Shown here piece after piece: positions 1 through 8,637 of a stretch of 64,000 nt of DNA. Where the stretch lies: positions 1 to 64,000 of the forward strand of contig SHYX01000008.1 in assembly GCA_009692585.1 (NCBI GenBank). The letters are read 5' to 3'. A model generated the notes under the pieces. That model saw only the letters and a program-made list of their open reading frames with translations, made no database searches and was not told where the DNA came from. The position numbers and the translations under genes were made by a program. How positions within the stretch are numbered: the first letter of the stretch is position 1; each line of letters opens with the position of its first letter. The DNA is from Myxococcales bacterium. Its GTDB lineage: Bacteria; Myxococcota; UBA796; SXON01.

Positions 1-63
<63 letters not shown>

Positions 64-200
64 GTGATCCTGGTCCGCCCTTCGTGGCTAAACGAAGGTC
101 AGACAAAACTCTATTTGAACTTTCGAAGCTGCTACCAATTTTTCAAAGACCGATCCCTGAGGCTGACCCGCTGTCGCGGGGTGCTTCTTGGAGCCCCGCG
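64..200 (-). promoter_or_regulatory. rRNA operon leader: 5' hairpin, boxA-like antitermination element, pre-16S stem
   Basis: This is the transcribed leader of the rRNA operon, read leftward. A perfect 7-bp inverted repeat (CGCGGGG/CCCCGCG, 175-181 with 194-200) would form a hairpin at the very 5' end of the transcript. At about 137-151 the minus strand reads TCTTTGAAAAATTGG, which resembles the boxA antitermination signal of rRNA leaders. A second small hairpin (CCTTCG/CGAAGG, 79-84 with 93-98) lies close to the mature 16S end. Functional roles are inferred from position and motif likeness. Confidence 0.65.
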
Positions 201-229
201 CTTCTATGCGATGGGGTCGCCATCGTCAA
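201..229 (-). promoter_or_regulatory. Predicted sigma-70-type rRNA promoter
   Basis: On the minus strand the -35 box is TTGACG (224-229) and the -10 box is TAGAAG (201-206), separated by exactly 17 bp. An A tract lies just upstream of -35 (GGAAAAAC on the minus strand, 230-238), as in an UP element. The site sits about 140 bp upstream of the 16S start and just after the stop codon of the preceding gene, the expected position for an rRNA promoter. Confidence 0.7.
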
Positions 230-251
230 GTTTTTCCGCGCCAACGATCGC

Positions 252-2477
252 TTAAGCGCCCTCGTCCTCGTCGTTCGCGGCGGAGCACTCCCCGTCGTCG
301 GCGTCGCTGAACGTGTCGGCGTCGTTGTCGATCCCGTCGTTGCAGAGGGCCAGGCCAAAGCCCACCTCGTCGAAGGAGGCCGCCACGCAGTCCGGGTCGG
401 CGGCGTCGGTCCAGCCGTCTACGTCGCCATCAAGGCCGTCGTTGCAGCCCTCCGTCCCAAAGCCCTCCTCGGCGCCGCCGGTGACGCAGTCCGGGTCGTC
501 GGCATCCGCCCAGCCGTCGGCATCGTTGTCCAGGCCGTCCACACAGCCGTCCGCGGTCGTCTCGCTCTCGCCGCGCATACAGTCGAGATCGTCTTCGTCC
601 TCGAATCCGTCTCCGTCGTCGTCGGTGTTGTTGTCGCAGTTGGATTCGTCGTTGTCGCTGGCCGCGCTGCAGTCTTCATCGCCCGCGTCGACATCCCCGT
701 CGCGATCGTTGTCGACTCCGTCGCTGCAGGCTGCCGTGGCATCCACGCCGACCTCCTCGGCACCGCCGCCCGCGCAGTCGGGATCCTCTTCGTCGGACCA
801 ACCGTCACCGTCGTTGTCCTCACAGTCGTGACAGGCGTCGTCGGTGGGATTCGTCCAGGGGGTGAAGCCGAAGTCGCCGGTCACATAGGCGAAGACGACC
901 GGGCCGATGTCCGTTTCGACCGTGTACTCCGTCACCCGCTGCACTTCGATGAACATGTAGCCGACGTGCGCGCTGCTCTGGGTGATGAGCCCGGCGCCGC
1001 CAAGGCCGCCGCCGCTCGGAAAGGCGATCGAGGGGAGCTGATACATCACGCTCGCCGGAACCGACAGCCGGCCCCGCGTTTCGCGGCGTCCGTCGCTGCC
1101 CGTGGTCTTGTAGCTGTCGTTGTCGTCCGGGACGGTGATGGTGGCGCGAACGGGGTTGTTGATCCCGCCGAACCACCCGAGGGAAAGCTCGGTGATCGAC
1201 ATGCGCACGTAGGTGCGCGACCGGAGGACGGCGCCTCCGGGAACAGTGAGGACCGCGTCGGTGACCGGCCATTCGAAGCTCAGCGCCACATCGTCCAGCC
1301 GCTCGCCGTTGCCGTCATCGTCGAAGCAGTGCTGAAGCTGGCCGAAGGCGCCCCACAGCCCCTGAGCGCCCGTGGTCCCGTTGGAGAGTATGTCCTCGTA
1401 CCCTTCGGTGTTGATCACCACCAGCGGCTCGGGCACCGTGAGCGTGAGGCCATCCACGCCGACGTCGGGCAGCTTCAGCGTGATGTCCGCGGGGGCGAGA
1501 CTCCGCTTGTCCGCCTCGAAGAAGTTCTTGTCGATGGGCCAGTCGGCTGCGTAGACGTAGTCGGGAACGCCCAGTGCGGTGTCGCGGCGGCAGAACTGCA
1601 GTTCATCGGGTGCGTAGTAGAGGTCGTCCGGGCACTCGGATCGCGCCGAGACCGTCGACACGGCGGGGAGACCCGACCCGGTGATCGCCGTCGCCGACGG
1701 GTGGTCGGCATCGCCACCGTAGCGATAGGAGGCCGTCTCCGCGAGGTCGACACAATAGCCGTCTTTGTCCGTCCAATAGGAGTTGACGACGCTGACATCG
1801 CCCAGATCGACGTGGTAGTCGTCCAGTCCGCTGAGGTAGGGCATCTCGGCCGGGCGCTCCACGCGCCACTCGCCATCGGCCAGGTCACTGCCGCCGGACC
1901 ACCCCTGCGAGCCCCCGTAGAGCCGCCGGGTGCCGAACTCAAGTGCTTCGGCGGCGCCGTCCAGGCCCGTGCTGCCGACATAGGCGAAGCCTTGGCAGTC
2001 GGTGACCCCGTATTCGTCCTGTAGCCTGCTGGTCAGCCCACCAAAGCAGCTCTCCCAGTAGTTGTTGACCAGGACGTAGCCGACCTCGTCTGGGGGCTCG
2101 TCACCGGCCCCCGCCGCGACCTCGTCGCCCATGGCGTAGGTGTACTGGCTGGAGTCGTAGCCGGTGTAGGTGCCGACGCGCACCGTGACCGTGCCCCCAC
2201 CGACGGGTCCAGGCGGGGCCAGCACGACGATCTCCCGGTCCTGCGCACTGAGGACCGTGGCGTTGGCCGAGCCAAACTGGACCATCAACTCCTCAGGGTC
2301 GACCCCGAAGCCCGATCCGCTGATCACCACCGTTTGACCCCCGACATTGCCGGCCTGTAGTTCGGCGCTGAGCGCGGCGATCTCCGGCGGGTCCCACCGG
2401 CCGTCGTAGTAGTCGACCGGTGAAAAATATCCGCATCCTGCCAGGAGGAGGACGAGGGAGAGGCTGAGGCTCTTCAT
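252..2477 (-). CDS. Lipoprotein with IPT/TIG-like domain and Asp-rich calcium-binding repeat tail
   Basis: The 741-residue product begins MKSLSLSLVLLLAGC, a lipoprotein signal peptide with lipobox LAGC. Residues ~35-115 resemble an IPT/TIG immunoglobulin-like fold. The middle (~120-545) is unassigned. From about residue 548 to the C-terminus there are at least five units of the pattern C-x-DG-x-DND-x-DG-x2-D-x2-D-x-DC, typical of calcium-binding thrombospondin-type-3/MopE-like repeats. It is therefore probably anchored in the outer membrane with a calcium-stabilised, acidic Cys-containing tail. It is the last gene of a four-gene leftward operon; the preceding gene stops 3 bp upstream. Its TAA stop is only ~22 bp from the rRNA promoter. 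No enzymatic motif was seen. Confidence 0.85.
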   Translation of the reverse strand: MKSLSLSLVLLLAGCGYFSPVDYYDGRWDPPEIAALSAELQAGNVGGQTVVISGSGFGVDPEELMVQFGSANATVLSAQDREIVVLAPPGPVGGGTVTVRVGTYTGYDSSQYTYAMGDEVAAGAGDEPPDEVGYVLVNNYWESCFGGLTSRLQDEYGVTDCQGFAYVGSTGLDGAAEALEFGTRRLYGGSQGWSGGSDLADGEWRVERPAEMPYLSGLDDYHVDLGDVSVVNSYWTDKDGYCVDLAETASYRYGGDADHPSATAITGSGLPAVSTVSARSECPDDLYYAPDELQFCRRDTALGVPDYVYAADWPIDKNFFEADKRSLAPADITLKLPDVGVDGLTLTVPEPLVVINTEGYEDILSNGTTGAQGLWGAFGQLQHCFDDDGNGERLDDVALSFEWPVTDAVLTVPGGAVLRSRTYVRMSITELSLGWFGGINNPVRATITVPDDNDSYKTTGSDGRRETRGRLSVPASVMYQLPSIAFPSGGGLGGAGLITQSSAHVGYMFIEVQRVTEYTVETDIGPVVFAYVTGDFGFTPWTNPTDDACHDCEDNDGDGWSDEEDPDCAGGGAEEVGVDATAACSDGVDNDRDGDVDAGDEDCSAASDNDESNCDNNTDDDGDGFEDEDDLDCMRGESETTADGCVDGLDNDADGWADADDPDCVTGGAEEGFGTEGCNDGLDGDVDGWTDAADPDCVAASFDEVGFGLALCNDGIDNDADTFSDADDGECSAANDEDEGA

Positions 2478-2480
2478 ACG

Positions 2481-3977
2481 CTACTCCTCGAACCAGAAGC
2501 GACCGATGTCGATGGCCTTGGCCGCGACCTTGATCGGGCTGATGATCTTCCGATTGCCGTAGTTGTCCATCGCGTCGGGAACGTCCACCTCGGCCACCGT
2601 GGACCGGCCGAAATAGAACACCGCGCCCTGGCTCCCGTGCGCCCGCGCGTATGCAAGCGCGTCCGCGACCATCTCCTCGGTCAGCGCAAACTCCCCGTCA
2701 TCAGAAAGGCGACAGGTGACCTCGGCCATGTTGTGGAAGGGGTCGCCACGCAGAGCCGGGACGAGCTCATCGTTCGCCGTGAGATAGGCAGGATCGAACT
2801 CGTAGGCGCCCTCCTGCTCGCACGAGGTCGGCGCACGCGTCCCGGTCGGTACGTCCATCTCGGGTACTTCGTCCCCCTTGAGCGTGTCCCATTCCTTCTT
2901 GATGCTCTTGCTCGCCACCTCTGCAACCACCTCGGTCCGGAAATTCGGATCGTTCCGATCGACAGGGCCCAGGAAGCGTACGGCCAGGCTGACGTACTCG
3001 TCCGCCCGTTCCCCAGGCTCCCAACGGAAAAGCACCCGGCCGTCCTGGGTGTCCCACGGTCCGGTGTACATCTGGCCCACGTCAGCCGAGGCGGACATCA
3101 CGTCTGCGCACGCAGCGGGTCCCTCCGGATCCACCGCCGCCTCGCCGGAGAACGTGAGGCAAGTGCGGTGGACGCCATCGACGGCGTCGGTGTGCCCGTA
3201 TCCATCGTATCGCGGCCCCTCCCACTCGACCTGGACGCCGCCCGGAAGCTCGGGCATCCGCATGGGGCTGTCCGGAATCACCCGCGAAGGGAGCGGCACC
3301 GCGCCGAGCGGGGCGTGGTCGGGGACCATGCCGCCGGGGAATCGAAAGCTGACCTCCTCGCCTGCGGGGAATGATGCCCGGTGGACCAGTACTTTTTCCA
3401 TCTCAGCGACCTTCTGGCTGCCCTCCTTGGGGACCAGCGCGTAGAGCGGCTCGGTGCTCCAGAGATCGAAGGCGTTGTAGTAGGCGAAGGCGTCCTGCGT
3501 GTCGGCCGCGTACTGGGCCGGCGTGCGATCGAGCCGCAGCCCGCCCGTGCCGTCCGCGGTGACCAGTTCCATGTGGTCGCCGACGTCAACGGTCTTGAAC
3601 GAGCCGATGGGACCGCTGGCCTCGTACGTCGTGTAGCAGGTCTCCTCGGCCTCGGGCGGCACCGAGGTAACCCCTGCCAGCGAGTCGGCGGCCGCGAGCT
3701 TTTCCGTGAACAGGTACGAGAACCCGTACACCGCCGCGTAGGGTGGCGCCCAACCGGCCAGACCCGGCCCGACTTCAGCAAAGGAACCCAGCTGCATCAA
3801 CGCCAACGACAGGCCGGCACCGCTGAAGTTCACCCAACTGTACTCGACGACGCCGCCGTACGGCGTCGGCGCCGGACCGATCTGCTCCGGGTCGTACCCG
3901 ACACCCACCGTCTTGACGGGGACATCCGCGTAGTCGGGTGCGCAGGACAGAAGCGCAAGGATGAGACCCATGATCAC
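2481..3977 (-). CDS. Predicted lipoprotein of unknown function
   Basis: A GTG start at 3977 overlaps the TGA of the upstream gene (GTGA), giving about 498 residues; an ATG two codons later at 3971 is the alternative. The N-terminus (MIMGLILALLSC or MGLILALLSC) is a very short lipoprotein signal with Cys close to the start and no basic residue. The mature part has scattered Cys and many Trp/Tyr, and ends in RFWFEE. I recognise no family. Translational coupling to the peptidase/propeller/barrel gene upstream, and a 3-bp gap to the Ca-repeat lipoprotein downstream, suggest the proteins work together at the outer membrane. Confidence 0.75.
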   Translation of the reverse strand: MIMGLILALLSCAPDYADVPVKTVGVGYDPEQIGPAPTPYGGVVEYSWVNFSGAGLSLALMQLGSFAEVGPGLAGWAPPYAAVYGFSYLFTEKLAAADSLAGVTSVPPEAEETCYTTYEASGPIGSFKTVDVGDHMELVTADGTGGLRLDRTPAQYAADTQDAFAYYNAFDLWSTEPLYALVPKEGSQKVAEMEKVLVHRASFPAGEEVSFRFPGGMVPDHAPLGAVPLPSRVIPDSPMRMPELPGGVQVEWEGPRYDGYGHTDAVDGVHRTCLTFSGEAAVDPEGPAACADVMSASADVGQMYTGPWDTQDGRVLFRWEPGERADEYVSLAVRFLGPVDRNDPNFRTEVVAEVASKSIKKEWDTLKGDEVPEMDVPTGTRAPTSCEQEGAYEFDPAYLTANDELVPALRGDPFHNMAEVTCRLSDDGEFALTEEMVADALAYARAHGSQGAVFYFGRSTVAEVDVPDAMDNYGNRKIISPIKVAAKAIDIGRFWFEE

Positions 3978-6900
3978 CACCCCGTTCCCAGGCCGAGATA
4001 GAACCGGAAGCCCGGCTCCTCGACCTCGTTGCTGAGTTCATCGCCCACGGCGCTCTCGGTCGAGTCGGAGACGTCGTCTCCGTTGACGTCACCATAGCCG
4101 TGAATCTGGTTGAATCCGTATGAAACCCGGAAGAAGCTGTTCCAGCCGTAGTTGTCCAGCAGGGTGCTGGTGACGCGGATCTCGGCGCCGGCGTCGTACA
4201 GCAGGTAGTTCCCGTTCTTGTGGGCGGTGTCGACGAAGGGGATTTCGCGGCGGATGTCCGCGGGGTCGTGCGCGACCCGCTCCCCGAACTCGTTCCGGTA
4301 GAACTGGCTCGAATCCTCTGGCGGGGTGAACGACCAGAGGTTGCCCGCGGTGCCCATGATCTGCGCGGTGATGTCGTACACATACAGGGGCCCGAGCTTC
4401 GCGTTGAGCTCTCGCCGGATCGGGAATCGATAGGCGAGGTTGATCATGGCCATGGTCTCCCCCGAAAGGCTGTTTGCGGGGTAGCCGGCGAAGAGGGTGT
4501 TCGGCCGGAGCGCGCTGCTTCCCCAATAGAACGGGTGCTGACCGCCACCACGGAACTCATCGTTGCGATCGACGTTCCGATCGACGTAACCACCGGCGAA
4601 GTCGACCTGGATGGTGTGCCGGTACTTGTTGGCCTCGGTGAGGATTCCGCCCCACGCCGGCACCGGGATCTGCTCGACCCAGCGGACCTCGCCCTTGTTG
4701 AACTCGTAGGCGTCCAACAGCTCGCCGTCGTCCACCGTCTTGCCGCCGTACGCTTCGTAGACGATGTCCGTGGCGCCGTGCGCGTAGGTCAGGTCGATGA
4801 CCCGCCCGCCGCGGACGTTGGCGCCGGGCGCATAGGTGCCCAACGTAGAGATGTTGTGGTTCAGACTGACTTCACCCATCAGAGCGTAGGGGGCGTAATC
4901 CGCGTCGCCGGTCTGCCGGAAGCCGAAGCCCTGACCGAACGCAGTAACCGTGGTGCGTTGGTAGTGGTTCCAAGGGTATTCGACACCCGCGAAGCCGTAG
5001 GTGTAGAACTGTTGGTTCTTTCCCTGATAGACACCTTGATCCTCGGTGGTGCTCAGGTCGTTGTCGTCATCCAGCAGGTACCCGTAGGGGAACTTCGCCT
5101 CCCCGCCGATGACGCCCATGTAGAAGTTGGGGTACCAACCGCTGTACACGTACTGCAGCCGGGCTGACCAGTCCTCGCCCATCAGGACTTCGCTGTAGAT
5201 GAAGTGATTCTCGACGAAGTCCTGAAGAAAGACGGCTCCGCCCGCCTGGAGCGCCAGGTCGTCGCGCGCGTCGTTGGTGATCCGGATCAACGGGACGCCG
5301 CTGAGCGACATCAGCGGCGTCTTGTACGGCACCGGCTGATACATACTGAGGTCTTCCTGGAACGACCACGCCGCCGCGACCGCCGCCGCGTCGGGGTTGG
5401 TGATGAAGTCGGCCGTGACGTCCTTGTAGAGCAGATCCGCCTTCGCGGCGCCTTCCACCTTGTACCCGTTGGCGTGGTACGCGAGGTACACCAGTCCACC
5501 GCTGGCCGTCTCCGCCGGCGTTTCCGCACCTCCGATGGTGTTGGTCATCTGGTCGATGCGTCCGGTCTCGTGATCCCACCGGTGCACCTGCATGATTCCC
5601 GAGCGATCGGAGATGAACAGCAGATCGCCGTCCCTGGTCCACTCCGGATCGCCATCCTCCCAGCGGTCGAACATCAGCGCCCGCACGTTCCCGCCATCCG
5701 CGTCCATCAGGTAGATGTCCTGCTGGAAGTGCCGGAAGACCGACACCGCCAGCGTCTTGCCGTCCGGCGACCAGTCCACACGCTGAAGCCAGGTGCCGTC
5801 GGTGTAGTGGGTGAGGTGTTTCTTCTCCGAGCCGTCGAGGTTGATCGAGACCAGGTTCAGGGTGCCGTCGCTGTACTCGAAGAAGGCGATCTTCTTGCCG
5901 TCCGGGGACACGCTGGGGTCGACCCCGCGCTCGGTGTTGGGGATCTTGTAGGCGCCTTCGGGCCACCGCACCTTCTTGGTGCCGAGCACATCGATGTCCT
6001 TCACCCCGGTAAAGGCGAGGTTCCCGTCCTTGAACTCACCGTACTCCAGCGGCATGTACCAGAGGTTCTTCCAGTCGTAACCGTCGCTCTCGGCGCGCCA
6101 TTCGGGGGCGATGGCGTCGGCCTTGAGGTGCTCGTTACCAACCAAGACCACCGCGGCCTGGCCGGGCACGAAGTCCCAATCGTGACCGAACGCGGCGTAG
6201 CTCGGAATGATGAGCGACTGCCGTGCCAGCCGCGCGTCGATCCCGGCGTCGCCATGGACGACCCCCGAGATGGCGGCCAGGGAGCCCTCGCCGATGGGGC
6301 TGAGCTCGAGCGTGCCGCCATTGTTGACGCCGAACCACGTCCCGTCGTCCGAGAACTTCGGGTTCATGTTGTAGCGTCCGGTCGCTTCCTTGGCGCGTTC
6401 TCGCTCCCGGCGAGCCAGCACCTCTCCGGTGACGCCGGTCTTCCGTTTCCAGCGCGGGTCCTCGAACGCATCGCGGCCGTCCGGATCGGTGAATTCCCAG
6501 TCGTAGGCCCGGAGCGCCACTTCGCGATGGGGCGTCTCGCCCTCGCTCTTGAGCGCGGCGAAACCCCGGGTGTAGGTCTCGGTGACCCAGGCGCGCCAGT
6601 CGTCGTAGAGTTGGGGACCCGAGACGCCGGTGACGGTCTGGAGGTGGTCGTTCCAATCGAAGACGAACCCCTTCTGGTTTTCGAGTGCAAATTTGTTGTA
6701 CGTCTCGCTGCCGAAACGTTCGCGTAGATAGAGGCCGAAGCTGTAGCCCTGCTGGTACCCGCGTTCTCCGTCCATCCAACCGTGGTTCTGCTGAACGGTC
6801 TTCCACTCGTCCCAGGTCAACAGGCGGTCCTCGAGCACGCTCATGCGAATGGTGCGGTCGCGGCCCGGCGTCCACCAGTTGTAGCCGGCTTGATCCGACC

Positions 6901-7483
6901 AGTATTCGGCGCCACCCTCGGTCCAGTACCAGGGTTCGTTGTTGCCAAGAAGGAGTTCGCCGCCGCTGGTGGTGTTGCCGACACCCTCGTTGTAGAGCGC
7001 GCCGATGCTGATCGCCTGCGATCCCTCGGCGAAGTTACCGTTGGCCTTGAGCGAGACCACGTGGGCAAACTCGTGGACCAGCACGTCGGGCAGCCAGTCC
7101 ATGCGGGAACGCATCCGGTAGAAGTCGGCACCGGGGTTGGCGCTGATCTCGATCCAGTCCCAGGTCGGGACCGTGAAGCCCTCGAGGTCGTCGCCCTGAT
7201 TCAGGATGACGATGTGTACGCGCTCCTTGAGGTAGTAGTTGAACTCCGCGCACATGCGAGGGAACATCTCCTCGGCCACCTTGGCCGAGCGTTGGGCTGT
7301 CCACTGCGCGGTGAGGTAATGAGAATTGTCTTCCTTCTTCCTACTTTGTGGGTAGTGAACGACGAAGTGTTCGGTCTCGATGGAGTGCCACTCCAAGTCG
7401 GGATGGTTGTGCTCGAAGACGTTTTTGGCCAGCGCGGGTGCGGGCGCGACGAGGGCGGCGGTGAAGAGGATGGAGCGCCACAT
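3974..7483 (-). CDS. Giant exported protein: gluzincin-like peptidase, PD40/TolB-type propeller and C-terminal barrel
   Basis: The start chosen is ATG at 7483, giving ~1169 residues beginning MWRSILFTAALVAPAPALA, a Sec signal peptide; a longer upstream reading adds an Arg-rich stretch unlikely to be real. Near residue 137 of the chosen frame is HEFAH, the zinc motif HExxH, followed ~70 residues later by WTEGGAEYW, resembling the glutamate helix of gluzincin (peptidase_MA-like) enzymes. Residues ~420-680 carry repeated WSPDGK/VSPDGK strands of PD40 (TolB-like) propeller blades. The last ~400 residues are rich in alternating aromatic strands and end in LGLGTGW, as in an outer-membrane barrel (surface antigen-like). 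It starts 1 bp after the upstream OMP gene's stop. The tripartite architecture suggests an outer-membrane protease or assembly factor; activity is inferred. Confidence 0.8.
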   Translation of the reverse strand: MWRSILFTAALVAPAPALAKNVFEHNHPDLEWHSIETEHFVVHYPQSRKKEDNSHYLTAQWTAQRSAKVAEEMFPRMCAEFNYYLKERVHIVILNQGDDLEGFTVPTWDWIEISANPGADFYRMRSRMDWLPDVLVHEFAHVVSLKANGNFAEGSQAISIGALYNEGVGNTTSGGELLLGNNEPWYWTEGGAEYWSDQAGYNWWTPGRDRTIRMSVLEDRLLTWDEWKTVQQNHGWMDGERGYQQGYSFGLYLRERFGSETYNKFALENQKGFVFDWNDHLQTVTGVSGPQLYDDWRAWVTETYTRGFAALKSEGETPHREVALRAYDWEFTDPDGRDAFEDPRWKRKTGVTGEVLARRERERAKEATGRYNMNPKFSDDGTWFGVNNGGTLELSPIGEGSLAAISGVVHGDAGIDARLARQSLIIPSYAAFGHDWDFVPGQAAVVLVGNEHLKADAIAPEWRAESDGYDWKNLWYMPLEYGEFKDGNLAFTGVKDIDVLGTKKVRWPEGAYKIPNTERGVDPSVSPDGKKIAFFEYSDGTLNLVSINLDGSEKKHLTHYTDGTWLQRVDWSPDGKTLAVSVFRHFQQDIYLMDADGGNVRALMFDRWEDGDPEWTRDGDLLFISDRSGIMQVHRWDHETGRIDQMTNTIGGAETPAETASGGLVYLAYHANGYKVEGAAKADLLYKDVTADFITNPDAAAVAAAWSFQEDLSMYQPVPYKTPLMSLSGVPLIRITNDARDDLALQAGGAVFLQDFVENHFIYSEVLMGEDWSARLQYVYSGWYPNFYMGVIGGEAKFPYGYLLDDDNDLSTTEDQGVYQGKNQQFYTYGFAGVEYPWNHYQRTTVTAFGQGFGFRQTGDADYAPYALMGEVSLNHNISTLGTYAPGANVRGGRVIDLTYAHGATDIVYEAYGGKTVDDGELLDAYEFNKGEVRWVEQIPVPAWGGILTEANKYRHTIQVDFAGGYVDRNVDRNDEFRGGGQHPFYWGSSALRPNTLFAGYPANSLSGETMAMINLAYRFPIRRELNAKLGPLYVYDITAQIMGTAGNLWSFTPPEDSSQFYRNEFGERVAHDPADIRREIPFVDTAHKNGNYLLYDAGAEIRVTSTLLDNYGWNSFFRVSYGFNQIHGYGDVNGDDVSDSTESAVGDELSNEVEEPGFRFYLGLGTGW

Positions 7484-7484
7484 A

Positions 7485-8489
7485 TTAGTACCGGAGCTCC
7501 ACGCTGGTGCTGAGGGTCGGCCCGCGGGTCGGCGAGATGCTCTCCAGCGGGAAGAAGGTGAGATCCTCGCCACGAATGGGGACCATGGCCGACGCGAGGA
7601 TGTCGACGCCGCGGGAGGCGTTGATCACCAGCCCACCGCCTGCGTCGAAGGACCATCCGTCCGAACCACCGATGACATCGAGCTGTTCATCCACGAAGAA
7701 GCCACCGGAGGTGGTGCCCACCGAGGCGGCGGACCAGTTGCGGTACACCGCGTCGCCTCGAATCGCGATGGGGCCCATCTGGAGCATCGGCGACAGCTCG
7801 GCCCGAACCTCGTTCCCGGGCCTGAATCGCCCCGAGAACTGGTATTGATCGACCTCCACCACGAACTGGCTGACGCCAGAAAAGCGGTGGATGTACCCAA
7901 CGGATGCTTCGATTGCGATGGGGCCGAGCTGCTGTTTGGCGCGCGCGAACACCGCGAGGTCGGCTTGACCCGTGCTCATCGGAAAGGTGGCCACGGTGTT
8001 CGGGCCACCGACGTAAGTCCCGGCCGTCTCCTGCCCCGTCGGCATCTTGTACTGGACGTCCAACACCAACGAGGTCGTGGGGATCGCGCGGTTGAAAAGC
8101 TCGAGCTTCCACCCGAACTTCGGCTCCCCGATCCCGAAGCTGGCGGTGTCGGTGCCGAGGTCCGGATTCACCAGCCGCACGTAGTGGAAGGGGACGTCCC
8201 AGTAGAGCTCCGAGGAGCGGGTGATCCCGTAGCGAATCCCGAGCCGCTCGGTCGTGTAGAGCCACTGTGCCCCATCCCACTGGTGCGCCTCGCCGTCGGC
8301 CGACCACGCCCCGTCCGCAAATTTGTGCTCGTAGCCGAAAGATCCCTCAAACCACCCCTTTCCGATGATGAGCGGCCGCTCGACCTCCACGGCGCTCAGC
8401 GGCGCCCGCATCGTCTTGACCTGGAACCCCGCGGCGCCCGCAGAAGGCACCACGGCAGCGAACATGGCGAGCAGGGGGAGCAGCCACAT
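7485..8489 (-). CDS. Outer-membrane beta-barrel protein
   Basis: ATG at 8489 is preceded by GAGG about 9 bp upstream, giving 334 residues; the longer upstream reading is rejected because it runs through the promoter. MWLLPLLAMFAAVVPSAGA is a Sec signal peptide. The mature chain has alternating hydrophobic/polar strands throughout (for example GWFEGSFGYEHKF, SLVLDVQYKMPTG, RGDAVYRNW) and ends STSVELRY, the terminal aromatic signature recognised by the BAM complex. It resembles MetA-type/alpha-amylase-like transporter barrels only loosely, so no substrate is assigned. It is the first gene of the four-gene operon and lies directly behind a TTGACA promoter. Confidence 0.8.
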   Translation of the reverse strand: MWLLPLLAMFAAVVPSAGAAGFQVKTMRAPLSAVEVERPLIIGKGWFEGSFGYEHKFADGAWSADGEAHQWDGAQWLYTTERLGIRYGITRSSELYWDVPFHYVRLVNPDLGTDTASFGIGEPKFGWKLELFNRAIPTTSLVLDVQYKMPTGQETAGTYVGGPNTVATFPMSTGQADLAVFARAKQQLGPIAIEASVGYIHRFSGVSQFVVEVDQYQFSGRFRPGNEVRAELSPMLQMGPIAIRGDAVYRNWSAASVGTTSGGFFVDEQLDVIGGSDGWSFDAGGGLVINASRGVDILASAMVPIRGEDLTFFPLESISPTRGPTLSTSVELRY

Positions 8490-8517
8490 GGTGACCTGAC
8501 CTCGGGGAAACGGGCCC

Positions 8518-8546
8518 ATAGAACACGGCTGGGCCGTCACTGTCAA
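8518..8546 (-). promoter_or_regulatory. Predicted sigma-70-type promoter for the leftward envelope operon
   Basis: On the minus strand there is a perfect -35 TTGACA (8541-8546), a 17-bp spacer and a weak -10 TTCTAT (8518-8523), about 30 bp upstream of the OMP start codon at 8489. The -35 and spacing match the rRNA promoter at the left edge. The 148-bp divergent gap also has to serve the rightward gene at 8638, for which I see no comparable box. Confidence 0.5.
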
Positions 8547-8637
8547 CCGCGTTTTTCGGGTGCTGACGACCCTCCCCTCAGTTGCCCCTCTCCAGCGGAT
8601 GGAGTAGGCCGGGGCCGCCCCCGAGGAGCGTCTCGCC

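Noticed and set aside
84..2024. Long plus-strand open frame opposite the Ca-repeat lipoprotein
   Set aside because: It is the antisense shadow of the real gene's high-GC third positions; Val/Ala/Arg-rich, starts inside the rRNA leader, and has no recognisable domain.
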